Position numbers and translations under genes: made by a program. Shown here piece after piece: positions 25,310 to 32,717 of a DNA stretch of 64,000 nt (position 1 is its first letter; each line of letters begins with the position of its first letter). A model generated the notes under the pieces. The model did no database searches. It was not told the DNA's origin and saw only the letters and a list, made by a program, of their open reading frames with translations. Origin of the DNA: Aldehydirespirator sp028819505 (GTDB lineage: Bacteria > Actinomycetota > Acidimicrobiia > Acidimicrobiales > Aldehydirespiratoraceae); the NCBI GenBank assembly GCA_965207755.1, contig OZ242297.1, positions 1,302,001-1,366,000 of the forward strand, given 5' to 3'.

Positions 25310-27676
25310 TCAGGGGGCGGGGGCTGTGAAGACGCGCACACGCTCGGGCTGGGCCGCCAGGGCGTCGGCGCTGCCTGGCGCGGGCACGGGCGGGGTGCCG
25401 AAGGGCTGCACGGCGGCCACCACGAAGTCGTGGCCGACCGCGAATTCGAGCCACGCCTCGCCGGCGCCGACGCCGAAGGCCTCGGTCATCGTCTGCCAAC
25501 CCCAGGACACTCCGTCGGCGGACCATCCAACCCATTCGTCCGGCATCGGGGACCCGGGCTCGGATTCCAGCGGCAGGTCGGTGCCGGGCGCCAGGATCCC
25601 CTCGGCCATGAGAGCCTCGAACACCGGCTCGAAGTCCTCGGGCTCGAAGGTGACGAGGTCCTCGCCGGTGCCGGGATCGGTGAAGGTGACCCGCATCCCG
25701 GACTCGTCGGCGTCCTCCCGCACGCCCTCGACGGGCTCGTCGCCGTCGAGCTCGTCGGCTTCGAAGACCCGGACCGCCTCGCCGGCGCCCAGATCCCACA
25801 GCGTCACGCCGCCGGGCGGCTCGTTGTAGCGCAGCTCGTAGCCGTCGGTTGAGATGCGCACCTCCGGCATGGGCGCGTAGGGGTCGGACCCGTCGGTGGC
25901 GCCGGCTACAGGCAGCGGCGCCGCGGTGGCGAACAAGCCCGCCGGGCCGGCATCGAGCTCCACCACCCGGATGCCCTCGAAGCCGACCACCGTCCGGGGC
26001 TCGGCGCCGAAAGCAGCCCGTCTCAGGCTCGTGCCCGAGGACTCGTCCACGGCGACCCAGACCGAGTCCCGATGCGCTGCCGCGCCGGTGAGCCCGAACG
26101 TGTCGTCGGGTTGCTCGGTCCAGGTCCGGCCGTCGGGGGAGGTCAGGATCGAGCCCTGCGACAGGCTCACGACGTGGATCACGAAACCGTCGCCGGTGGC
26201 CGCGCCGTACGCGCCGAGGGTGTCGCGGTCGCCGGGCGCCTCCACAGCCTCTGTTGCCGTGTCACCGTCGCTCCACACCAGCAGCAGCGAGTCGGGCTCG
26301 CCGAACAGTGCGTCCCGCTCCTCGCCGGTCAGTTCCAACTCCTCGAGCGTGAACTGCAGCGTCTCGCCCGTGGCGTAGGCGGAGGCATAATCCTCCTCCC
26401 CGGACCAGGCCCCGTCGGCACCGGCTCCCGGGCTGCCCGCACCGCCGTCGACGGCGCTGTCCGCCAGGTCGGGGGTCGCCGGGGCGGCCCGCTCCGCGAC
26501 CGGGTCCAAGAACACCGTGACCTCGCTGTCGTGGGCGTCGCCGCCCGAGGCCCAACCGCCGGAGGCCCAACCGGCCGCCGAGGTGCCTTCCGGCAACAGG
26601 CCGCGGGCTTCGACCAGTCCCGCCACGTCGAGCTGGGCGGAGACGCCGAGAACCAGCACGATGTGCTGCCCCGACACGAGCACCGAAGCCACCACGGTGC
26701 GGTGCTCCACCCACGGCGACACCGGCGCCGGGCCCGGGGCTGCGTCTAGCTCCAGCTCCGCCCAGGTGGCCGCGCCGTCCTTCGACACGAACACCCGGCT
26801 CTCCGCGCTGGCGAAGGGGGGCGAAGGCCGGTCGAACCCGGCCACGACCCACAGGTCGCCGGAGACGGCGACATGGTGCGCGGTCACCCCGGCGGGCAAC
26901 CCGACCTCTGACCACTCGACGCCGTCGGAGGTGACCACGGTCACCTCCCGGGCGTCGATCTGAGGCAGCTGCGCCACATTGCGCGAGGCGTAGGCCAGCA
27001 CCCGCCCGTCGCCGAGGGACTGCAGCCCCCACATGTCCCAGAAGCCGGTCTGCACCTCGCTCCAGGCCAGCACCGGGCCGGTCGACAGCTCCTCCGGAGT
27101 GACCGACAACGGCGACTCATCGACGGAGCCGGCCGCCTCGCCGGAGGCCGCGCCGCCGTCGGGGGCTGCTGCGGTCGGAGCGGACGCCGTCGGCGCTGCC
27201 GCGGTGGGGGCCGCCGCGGTAGGAGCCGCCGCTCCGCCACCGGCAGCATCGGGGCCCGCCTCGGCAGAGGCCGCCGCGTCCTCGGAGGCCGCGCCGCCGT
27301 CGGTGGGCGCGGCCACCACGAACACCTCCGTGCCCGGATCCCCGCCCAGCATCCGCCAGCCCACAACAGCCCCGGCCACCACGGCCACTGTTGCCGCCGC
27401 GGCGAGCACGGCCGCCCTCGCGGCCCGTCTGCGCCTGCGGGCCGCGGCCAGATCGGCGATGGCGGCCACCCCGGGGCCCGGACCGGCCCCGGCGGCGGCC
27501 ACCCGGGCCTCGACGGCCCGGCGCAGCTCGTCGGCGAGCCCCCGGTCCGGCCCGGCCGTGGCGTCTCTGCCGGGGCGGTCTGCGGAGGTCGGGCTGTCGT
27601 TCATCGAGCCGTTTCCGTGCTGTCCAGCGCCCGCCGGGAAGCCGGGGCGGTCTGCGGAGGTCGGGCTGTCGTTCAT
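25310..27676 (-). CDS. Membrane-anchored partner of the ECF sigma factor with large extracellular domain
   Basis: Overlaps the sigma factor stop (ATGA), the usual place for an anti-sigma factor. A short cytoplasmic part (LADELRRAVEARVAAAG, Arg-rich RRRRRAARAA) precedes a single membrane helix (VLAAAATVAVVAGAVVGW, about residues 83-100). An Ala/Pro linker and about 650 extracellular residues follow. These show repeated Trp/Asp patterns (VVTSDGVEWSEVG, VFVSKDGAATWAEL, ILTSPDGRTWTEQP), as in sialidase-type Asp-box beta-propellers. No zinc-binding HxxxCxxC anti-sigma motif is seen, so an anti-sigma role is inferred from position only. ATG 27676 and in-frame ATG 27604 lie in a 72-bp duplication. 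Length 788. Confidence 0.75.
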   Translation of the reverse strand: MNDSPTSADRPGFPAGAGQHGNGSMNDSPTSADRPGRDATAGPDRGLADELRRAVEARVAAAGAGPGPGVAAIADLAAARRRRRAARAAVLAAAATVAVVAGAVVGWRMLGGDPGTEVFVVAAPTDGGAASEDAAASAEAGPDAAGGGAAAPTAAAPTAAAPTASAPTAAAPDGGAASGEAAGSVDESPLSVTPEELSTGPVLAWSEVQTGFWDMWGLQSLGDGRVLAYASRNVAQLPQIDAREVTVVTSDGVEWSEVGLPAGVTAHHVAVSGDLWVVAGFDRPSPPFASAESRVFVSKDGAATWAELELDAAPGPAPVSPWVEHRTVVASVLVSGQHIVLVLGVSAQLDVAGLVEARGLLPEGTSAAGWASGGWASGGDAHDSEVTVFLDPVAERAAPATPDLADSAVDGGAGSPGAGADGAWSGEEDYASAYATGETLQFTLEELELTGEERDALFGEPDSLLLVWSDGDTATEAVEAPGDRDTLGAYGAATGDGFVIHVVSLSQGSILTSPDGRTWTEQPDDTFGLTGAAAHRDSVWVAVDESSGTSLRRAAFGAEPRTVVGFEGIRVVELDAGPAGLFATAAPLPVAGATDGSDPYAPMPEVRISTDGYELRYNEPPGGVTLWDLGAGEAVRVFEADELDGDEPVEGVREDADESGMRVTFTDPGTGEDLVTFEPEDFEPVFEALMAEGILAPGTDLPLESEPGSPMPDEWVGWSADGVSWGWQTMTEAFGVGAGEAWLEFAVGHDFVVAAVQPFGTPPVPAPGSADALAAQPERVRVFTAPAP
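27571..27676 (-). repeat. 72-bp direct duplication at the start of the sigma-partner gene
   Basis: CGGGGCGGTCTGCGGAGGTC followed by GGGCTGTCGTTCAT lies at 27571 and 27643 (plus strand), exactly 72 bp apart. The protein therefore begins MNDSPTSADRPG twice, 24 residues apart, and the first copy is the one overlapping the sigma stop. Confidence 0.96.
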
Positions 27677-28179
27677 GGCTCCAGAACCCTTCTGAGATCG
27701 GCCAGGCCCCGTGACACCAGGCTCTTGACCGTGCCCGGGCGCACGCCCATGGCCCGCGCGATGTCGCGCTCGGACATGTCGGCCCAGTAGCGCAGCACCA
27801 GCGCGGTGCGGCGCCGCTCGACGAGCCGGTCGAGCGCGTCGAGCAGGAACTCGCGCTCGCCGGGCGCGACGGGGCGCGGCAGCCGGCGGCCGACCCGGCG
27901 GCGCACCTCGCGCTTGCGCAGTTCGCTGCGGGCCCCGTTGACGACCGCGGCCCGCAGGTAGCCGCCCGGGCTGTCGATGCGCCCCCAACGCTCGTACACC
28001 TTCACGAAGGCGTGCTGGACGACCTCCTCGGCGCACTCGCCGGTGTCCACCAGCGCCCGGGCCAGCCTCACCATCGGCGCGTACTCGACAGCGTAGAAGC
28101 CCTCGAACCCCGCGCTCACCGGCGCTGCCCGGTCATGCAAGGCGCTCGACCCACGAGCGGGCGACGATACTGCGGCCAT
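27673..28179 (-). CDS. ECF RNA polymerase sigma factor
   Basis: Small group 4 sigma factor. Region 2: FYAVEYAPMVRLARALV, then EEVVQHAFVKVYERWGRI (-10 recognition). Region 4: LDALDRLVERRRTALVLRYW, then SERDIARAMGVRPGTVKSLV, a helix-turn-helix for -35 recognition. ATG 28179 lies about 5 bp after a predicted start of transcription, so the mRNA may be leaderless; GTG 28119 (VSAGFEG) is an alternative start nearer the conserved region. It is co-translated with a membrane partner. Length 168 is normal for SigE/SigM-like ECFs. The signal is unknown. Confidence 0.92.
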   Translation of the reverse strand: MAAVSSPARGSSALHDRAAPVSAGFEGFYAVEYAPMVRLARALVDTGECAEEVVQHAFVKVYERWGRIDSPGGYLRAAVVNGARSELRKREVRRRVGRRLPRPVAPGEREFLLDALDRLVERRRTALVLRYWADMSERDIARAMGVRPGTVKSLVSRGLADLRRVLEP

Positions 28180-28189
28180 CAACCCCTAC

Positions 28190-28215
28190 GACGCACCATC
28201 TGCCCTCCCGGTTCC
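28190..28215 (-). promoter_or_regulatory. ECF-type promoter upstream of its own sigma gene
   Basis: On the minus strand GGAAC (28215-28211) and CGTC (28193-28190) are 17 bp apart, matching the GGAAC-N16-18-CGTY pattern of ECF promoters. GGAAC is part of a perfect palindrome GGTTCCCGGGAACC (28210-28223). Autoregulation of the sigma factor is likely. Confidence 0.65.
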
Positions 28216-28253
28216 CGGGAACCCGGCCGGACATCTCTAGAAATCCAGCAGCG

Positions 28254-28269
28254 ATATGCTTAGGCATAT
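28254..28269 (+). promoter_or_regulatory. Dyad ATATGC-TTAG-GCATAT, probable antitoxin operator
   Basis: Perfect 6-bp arms ATATGC (28254-28259) and GCATAT (28264-28269). TATGCT within it could be the -10 box. Antitoxins of this type usually repress themselves by binding such a dyad at the promoter. Confidence 0.45.
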
Positions 28270-28504
28270 ACGAACAACCATGAATCTGCCTGAAGGGCTC
28301 GGCGAGGAGGCCAAGCGCTACGCCGCGCAACGCGGATGCACGTTCACGGCGCTGGTCGTCGAGGGCCTGCAACTCGTGGTGGGCGGCGCCCCGGAGGGAG
28401 GGCCGTGCTCGGCGCTCCCGAGCTACGGCGGCGGGCATCTGCTAGTCGACCTAGCCGACAAGGCGGCCGTGGGCGGAGCGCTCGACGCCGACGGCATGAG
28501 ATGA
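28256..28504 (+). CDS. VapB-like antitoxin without a toxin gene
   Basis: The N-terminus RTTMNLPEGLGEEAKRYAAQ, then GCTFTALVVEGL, is the ribbon-helix-helix pattern of VapB antitoxins, usually MRTTLNL. The C-terminal half (LPSYGGGHLLVDLADKAAV) would be the toxin-binding tail. The usual initiator Met is ATA here; ATG 28256 would include the RTT strand but lies in the dyad, while ATG 28280 would remove it. Directly after the stop an ATG reads MILL, like the first residues of VapC, and then resembles nothing. The PIN toxin seems to be lost. Confidence 0.6.
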   Translation: MLRHIRTTMNLPEGLGEEAKRYAAQRGCTFTALVVEGLQLVVGGAPEGGPCSALPSYGGGHLLVDLADKAAVGGALDADGMR

Positions 28505-28548
28505 TCCTGCTTCGGGGGCCTCACCTGGTTCAACCCCGTGCGAGACCG

Positions 28549-28821
28549 GTGAGAATCGCGATGCGGTCGGCCCGGGCTATCGCGGCGAGGCCCCGGCTCT
28601 GGCCGACCGCGCTGGTCGAGCTCGCCCGCTTCGCGCCGGACGGCTGGTGGCGCCGGCCTCCCTTCCTGCCGCTGCCCCGGCCCGGTCTCGTCCGGTTCAG
28701 GTCGGAGACCATGCACGGCGATCCCGGCGCCGCTCCCTCGCCCGCCGACCTCGTCTTGTGGCTGGAGTGGTGCCAGGCCCAGAATCGCAGGCGAAGGCAC
28801 CTGCCGCGACGATCCGGCTAG
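28549..28821 (+). CDS. Small conserved actinobacterial protein, function unknown
   Basis: A 90-residue basic protein. Its features RPRLWPTALVELARFAPDGW, RRPPFLPLPRPGLVRFRSET, MHGDPGAAPSPADLVLWLEW and C match a widespread actinobacterial family of hypothetical proteins with the same WWRRPPFLP-x(n)-R-x-ET-x-YGD order. I know of no function. Start GTG 28549 or ATG 28561. It ends 10 bp before the HNH gene, so both are probably co-transcribed. The same frame is open back to ATG 28501, where a toxin start would be expected. Confidence 0.68.
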   Translation: MRIAMRSARAIAARPRLWPTALVELARFAPDGWWRRPPFLPLPRPGLVRFRSETMHGDPGAAPSPADLVLWLEWCQAQNRRRRHLPRRSG

Positions 28822-28831
28822 CCTGCCCGCG

Positions 28832-29344
28832 ATGTCCGGGGTGCTGGTTCTCAACGCCACCTTCGAGCCGCTGGCCGTGGTGAGCGCGCGACGGGCCGTG
28901 TGCCTGGTCCTGGCCGAGAAGGTGGAGATGCTGCATGCTGCCGGCCTGGCCTTCCGCTCGGAGCGGCGATCGGTGGAAGTTCCCTCGGTGGTCCGGCTGA
29001 GCCACTATGTGAGCGTGCCCCGCCCCCGGCACCGCTCCCCGAACCGGCGGGCGGTGTTCGCACGGGACCGGGACTCCTGCCAGTACTGCGGCGACCGGGC
29101 CGAGACGATGGATCACGTGGTGCCCCGAAGCCGCGGCGGGAGGCACACCTGGGAGAACGTGGTGGCCGCCTGCCGGCGCTGCAACGCCAAGAAGCGGGAC
29201 CGCCTGCCAAGCGAGAGCGGCATGCGGCTCCGGCGGCGTCCCGAGCCGCCGTCGCCGTCGACCTGGGTCGAGGTCGCGGCCGGGGGCGTGCCCGATGCCT
29301 GGACGGCCTACCTGCAGCCACGAAACGACCTTCGCACCGCGTGA
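28832..29344 (+). CDS. HNH endonuclease family protein
   Basis: A 170-residue protein common in Actinobacteria. VLVLNATFEPLAVVSARRAV opens it. The HNH domain is RRAVFARDRDSCQYCGDRAE with zinc ligands CQYC, then TMDHVVPRSRGGRHTWENVV with catalytic His in DHV, and ACRRCNAKKRDRLP with the second CxxC. Cleavage target is unknown; such proteins may act in DNA repair or RNA metabolism. The GTG at 29341 overlaps its stop (GTGA), in frame with the ligase gene downstream. Confidence 0.9.
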   Translation: MSGVLVLNATFEPLAVVSARRAVCLVLAEKVEMLHAAGLAFRSERRSVEVPSVVRLSHYVSVPRPRHRSPNRRAVFARDRDSCQYCGDRAETMDHVVPRSRGGRHTWENVVAACRRCNAKKRDRLPSESGMRLRRRPEPPSPSTWVEVAAGGVPDAWTAYLQPRNDLRTA

Positions 29345-29478
29345 GCGCGGGACACCGGAGTCCGCGTCGAGCCGAACCAGGGCGGCCGCTGCGGATCGAT
29401 CCCGCTACTGAGGGCCGGAGTCCGCGTCGAGCCGAACCCGGTCCTGCGGCCACGGGACGGTCTTCGCACCGCGTGAGC
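29331..29478 (+). repeat. Direct duplications at the HNH-ligase junction (60 and 131 bp)
   Basis: The HNH end TTCGCACCGCGTGAGCG recurs at 29331 and 29462. CGGAGTCCGCGTCGAGCCGA recurs at 29356 and 29416. The overlap GTGA is present in both end copies (GTG 29341 and 29473), and the 132-bp distance between these GTGs keeps the ligase frame open. Confidence 0.9.
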
Positions 29479-30234
29479 GGGCCTTGCGGGCCGGGTTCGG
29501 GAACGCCGGGCGGCTGCCGCTGGACGGTGGAGCGCTTGCACGGCCCGGCGCCGGAACTGCTCGAAGCGGACGAGCCCCCGGCAGCCGCCGCGAGGGTGGC
29601 CAGGATCCACACGGTCACCGGCGCGGCGCTCGTGCTCGGCAGCACCCAGAGTCCCGAGGCTGCGGATCAGGCCCGGGCCGCGGCCGCAGGCGCGGAGATC
29701 CTGCGGCGCCGCAGCGGTGGGGGAGCGGTGCTGCTGCTTCCCGGAAGCCAGGTGTGGGCGGACTTCTTCGTCCCGGCCTCCGACCCGCTGTGGAGCGACG
29801 ATGTGGCCTGCGCCGCTCGCTGGGCGGGCGAGCTCTGGTCCGCGGCGGTCGAGCCCTTCGTAGCCGATCCGATCTCGGTCCATTCAGGCCGCCTTGCAGC
29901 CGATCGGTGGGGGAGGCTGGTGTGCTTCGCCGGGACCGGCCCCGGGGAGGTCTTCGCCGGCGGGCGCAAGGTCGTGGGAGTCAGCCAGCGCCGCACCCGC
30001 TCGCGGGCCCGGATCCAGACCATGGCCCGCCTCGGCCGCCCTGACACGGCCGCGGGCGTCCGGGCAGACGATCGCCGCATCGACGAGCTCGAACTCCTGG
30101 ACCTCACCGCGGCCGACCGCGTGACAGGCCGGGCGGTGTTGGCGAGCCGATGCGGCTCCGTCCCGGCCACCGAGGACGACTTGACCGAGGCCCTGCTCGG
30201 CGCCCTGCGGGCGCAGGACCGAGACGCCCGGTAG
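29473..30234 (+). CDS. Lipoate-protein ligase A-like protein (BPL/LplA/LipB fold)
   Basis: Predicted to attach lipoate or a related acyl group to carrier domains, or to be a paralogue of unknown substrate. The family motif RRRSGGGAVLLLPGSQVWAD (about residues 76-95) gives the ligand-binding RRxSGGGAV. Later motifs are CFAGTGPGEVFAGGRKVVG and SQRRTRSRARIQ, with the catalytic Lys in GGRKVVG. GTG 29473 gives 253 residues. GTG 29341, overlapping the HNH stop, gives 297 with a duplicated Arg/Pro leader; conserved sequence begins only near 29527. No lipoate-dependent enzyme is encoded nearby. Confidence 0.8.
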   Translation: MSGPCGPGSGTPGGCRWTVERLHGPAPELLEADEPPAAAARVARIHTVTGAALVLGSTQSPEAADQARAAAAGAEILRRRSGGGAVLLLPGSQVWADFFVPASDPLWSDDVACAARWAGELWSAAVEPFVADPISVHSGRLAADRWGRLVCFAGTGPGEVFAGGRKVVGVSQRRTRSRARIQTMARLGRPDTAAGVRADDRRIDELELLDLTAADRVTGRAVLASRCGSVPATEDDLTEALLGALRAQDRDAR

Positions 30235-30297
30235 CGGTCCCCCCGACTGTCTCGATGGCGCGCGAGCGGGCCGCGCGCTCTCTCTGCGCGCCCGGAC

Positions 30298-30335
30298 TTG
30301 CATGGGGGTGCGAAAGGGAGTACAGTGGTTCACTG
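30298..30335 (+). promoter_or_regulatory. Main promoter of the division/cell wall cluster, with operator-like dyad
   Basis: TTGCAT at 30298-30303 and TACAGT at 30321-30326 with an ideal 17-bp spacer. The dyad CAGTG-GTT-CACTG (30323-30335) overlaps the start site and could be an operator. The leader of about 125 nt to mraZ contains a TGGGA at 30350, the half-site bound by MraZ in other bacteria, but not a clear set of repeats. Confidence 0.7.
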
Positions 30336-30457
30336 TGGAGCATTTGGGAGGAACGGCGGATGCGTCGGAGAGGGCCCCGGCACGATTCAGGTGGGTGGTC
30401 CCGCCGACGTCTCGCCGGCCCGGAACGCGTCCCGGGCCGAGAGCGTGAGCGCCTGCC

Positions 30458-30907
30458 ATGACCGCCCAGCGCACGCTGTTCGTCGGCGTCCACGAGCACA
30501 CTCTCGACGGCAAGGGCCGGCTCATCCTTCCATCCGGGTTTCGCAGCCAACTGGCCTCAGGCGCCTACGTCACCGCGCTCGATTCCTGTGTCGGCATCCT
30601 GCCGGTCGACGAGTTCGCCGGCACCGCCGAGCGGCTCCGAGCCCAAGTGGGCACCGAGGAGGTGGACATCAACGCGCTGCGGAGCTTCGCGGCCCAGGCC
30701 GACTTCGTGGTGCCCGACGGCCAGGGCCGCATGAGGATCCTGCCCCACCTTCGGGCCGCCGCCCGGCTCGAGCGCAAGGTGATCGTCACCGGCATGATCC
30801 GCCGCATCGAGATCTGGAACCCCGGCCGCTGGGCGGAGGTCCAGGCGGTGGGCCCCGAGCGCCTCGCCGACGCCATCACCCACGGAAGGGGGATCGCCAG
30901 TGCCTGA
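30458..30907 (+). CDS. mraZ: Transcriptional regulator / division protein MraZ
   Basis: First gene of the dcw cluster, an AbrB-like DNA-binding protein that in other bacteria represses its own operon. Two SpoVT-AbrB-type halves are seen: GVHEHTLDGKGRLILPSGFR (residues 10-29) and ADFVVPDGQGRMRILPHLRA (about 81-100), each with the D-x-K/Q-GR-hydrophobic-hydrophobic-P motif. Length 149 is normal. ATG 30458 is the only sensible start. A strong promoter lies about 130 bp upstream. Confidence 0.95.
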   Translation: MTAQRTLFVGVHEHTLDGKGRLILPSGFRSQLASGAYVTALDSCVGILPVDEFAGTAERLRAQVGTEEVDINALRSFAAQADFVVPDGQGRMRILPHLRAAARLERKVIVTGMIRRIEIWNPGRWAEVQAVGPERLADAITHGRGIASA

Positions 30908-31014
30908 AGGCCGGTCCCCGCTCCCGCAGGCCCACCCCCGCTCCCGACACCGGCCCAGCCGTCCGGGCCCGGCCCGGGACCAGACCACCCACCCGGACCG
31001 CGGCAGTGACCGAA

Positions 31015-31150
31015 GGGCTGTCCGGTCATGTGCAGTTCCCCGATTGGCAGATGGAAGACCCGTACTCCGCCCGCTTGCCATCAGCTCGATCGGGGGAGAA
31101 ATCCCGACGTGCGCCGTCGGTCGGGGAACTGCAGATGACCGGGCGGTCCC
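31015..31150. other. Long inverted repeat between mraZ and rsmH
   Basis: Arms 31022-31043 (GGTCATGTGCAGTTCCCCGA and two more pairs) and 31121-31142 pair over 22 bp with one mismatch. G-U pairs can lengthen the RNA stem to about 30-35 bp. The loop of about 77 nt holds a small hairpin TCGGG...CCCGA (31090-31108). The 310-bp gap between the two genes, 30908-31217, contains only this element and Pro/Arg-coding-like low-complexity DNA. It may be an attenuator, an RNA-processing site or an old MITE. Confidence 0.75.
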
Positions 31151-31217
31151 GCGCCGTCCGGCTGCCCGCGAGCCCGCGGTCCGGCAGCCCGCATCCGATC
31201 CAGGCTGCCCGCCCGAC

Positions 31218-32174
31218 ATGACGGCCGGCGCCGGGGGTGGCGCCGGTGCCTACCACCAGCCGGCAATGCGCCGCGAGGTGGTGGAGATACTGGCCGAGAC
31301 GCCCGGCGGACTCGTCGTCGACGCCACGGTGGGAGGAGGCGGACACGCCGACGCCCTCCTCGCCCGCGCCCCGCACCTGCGGCTGCTCGGGCTCGACCGC
31401 GACCCCGACGCGCTGAGCGCATCGGCCGCGCGGCTCGCCGCCCACGGCGGCAGGGTCGTCCTGCGCCACGCCAGCTTCGACGCCCTCGGCGACGTGCTGG
31501 ACGAGATCGGCGTGGGGGAGATCTCAGCCTGCCTGTTCGACCTCGGCGTCAGCTCGGCCCAGCTGGACCGGCCCGAACGCGGCTTCAGCTACCGCCTCGC
31601 CGGCCCCCTCGACATGCGGATGGACCCCTCCACGGGCGTGACCGCGGCGGACATCGTCAACCATGCCGACGAGCGGGCTCTCGCCTCGATCCTTCGCCGC
31701 AACGCCGATGAGCGGCACTGCCGCCGCATCGCCGCCGCCATCGTCGCCGGGAGACCCCTCTCCACCACCACCCAACTGGCCCGGGTGGTGGCCGGGGCCG
31801 TGCCCGCCGCCGGCCGCCGCGGAGTCCATCCCGCTCGGCGCACCTTCCAGGCCCTGCGCATCGAGGTGAACCGCGAGCTGGAGATACTCGAGGCCGCCCT
31901 GACCGGCGCCATCGAGCGGCTCTGCGGTTCGGGGCGCTGCGCGGTGCTCTCCTACCATTCCGGAGAGGACCGGATCGTGAAGTCCGTCTTCCGGCGGTCC
32001 GCGGGCGAGGTTCCGCCGCCGCGGCCCGGCCTCCCGCCCCCGCCGGGCTCGGAGGCCGCCGTGCGGCTGCTGGGACGCCGGGCCCGCACGCCTTCGGAGT
32101 CGGAGAAGGCCCGCAACCGCAGGGCGAGCGCGGCACGACTGCGAGCGGTGGAGCGCCTCTCGCTCCCGGGATGA
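31218..32174 (+). CDS. rsmH: 16S rRNA (cytosine-1402-N4)-methyltransferase
   Basis: Methylates N4 of C1402 in the ribosomal P site using SAM. The protein has YHQPAMRREVVEILAETPGG, SAM-binding VVDATVGGGGHADALL (about residues 33-48), LLGLDRDPDAL, LFDLGVSSAQLDRPERGFSY, LDMRMDP and ALRIEVNRELE, plus the terminal PSESEKARNRRASAARLRA: all family motifs in order. Length 318 is normal from ATG 31218. The frame is open upstream to GTG 30900, which overlaps mraZ, so a 106-residue leader cannot be excluded but has no homology. Confidence 0.96.
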   Translation: MTAGAGGGAGAYHQPAMRREVVEILAETPGGLVVDATVGGGGHADALLARAPHLRLLGLDRDPDALSASAARLAAHGGRVVLRHASFDALGDVLDEIGVGEISACLFDLGVSSAQLDRPERGFSYRLAGPLDMRMDPSTGVTAADIVNHADERALASILRRNADERHCRRIAAAIVAGRPLSTTTQLARVVAGAVPAAGRRGVHPARRTFQALRIEVNRELEILEAALTGAIERLCGSGRCAVLSYHSGEDRIVKSVFRRSAGEVPPPRPGLPPPPGSEAAVRLLGRRARTPSESEKARNRRASAARLRAVERLSLPG

Positions 32175-32177
32175 CTG

Positions 32178-32717
32178 ATGGCGCCGCATTCTCAGCGGAG
32201 CGCCTCCGTGCGAGCCGCCTCCGTGCGGAACGCCTCTGTGCGAGCCGCCGCTGTGCGAGCCGCCGGCGCCCCCGCTCCGGGAGCCGAGCGACCGTCGCCG
32301 GACCTCGAGGTCGCCCGCGCTCCGGGCCGGACCCGGCGCTCCATCGGCGGCATCGGCATGGTGCTGGCACTGGGTCTGTTCGGGGTGTGCCTGGCTCTCG
32401 CCGCGCTGCACGCGGTCCTCGTCGAGAACCAAGCCGCCCTTGACGATCTGCTGGCGCGCAATCAGCAGCGCTACGAGCGGATCGACGAACTGCAGGCGGA
32501 GATCGCCCACCTCGACTCCCCGGAGGGCCTAGCCGACCGGGCGCACGCCGCCGGGCTGGTGCCCTCGGCCGATTTGGCCGTCCTCACCCCGATCGGCCCG
32601 GACCTGCTTCCGCCGCCCGAGGACGATCCTTTCGATCTGGCGTCGTCGGGCCGGCTGCCGGCGCCGCCCGCCGCTCAGCCTCCGGAAGCCCCGGAACTCG
32701 GGACAGCGGCCGGATGA
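32178..32717 (+). CDS. ftsL: FtsL-like septum protein with repetitive N-terminus
   Basis: Position between rsmH and ftsI and a single membrane helix (GMVLALGLFGVCLALAALHA, about residues 56-75) followed by a coiled-coil segment (DDLLARNQQRYERIDELQAE, then IAHLDSPEGLADRAHAAGLV) fit FtsL, which recruits FtsW-FtsI with FtsQ. Sequence conservation is low, as is usual for FtsL. The N-terminus is coded by four 15-bp repeats (SVRAASVRNASVRAAAVRAA). ATG 32178 is 3 bp after the rsmH stop; another ATG at 32171 overlaps that stop but is out of frame, so the start may have shifted through a frameshift in the repeats. Confidence 0.75.
   Translation: MAPHSQRSASVRAASVRNASVRAAAVRAAGAPAPGAERPSPDLEVARAPGRTRRSIGGIGMVLALGLFGVCLALAALHAVLVENQAALDDLLARNQQRYERIDELQAEIAHLDSPEGLADRAHAAGLVPSADLAVLTPIGPDLLPPPEDDPFDLASSGRLPAPPAAQPPEAPELGTAAG

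Noticed and set aside
30900..31217. N-terminal extension of RsmH from GTG 30900
   Set aside because: Open but Pro/Arg-rich, crosses a long inverted repeat and has no counterpart in RsmH; ATG 31218 gives the normal length.
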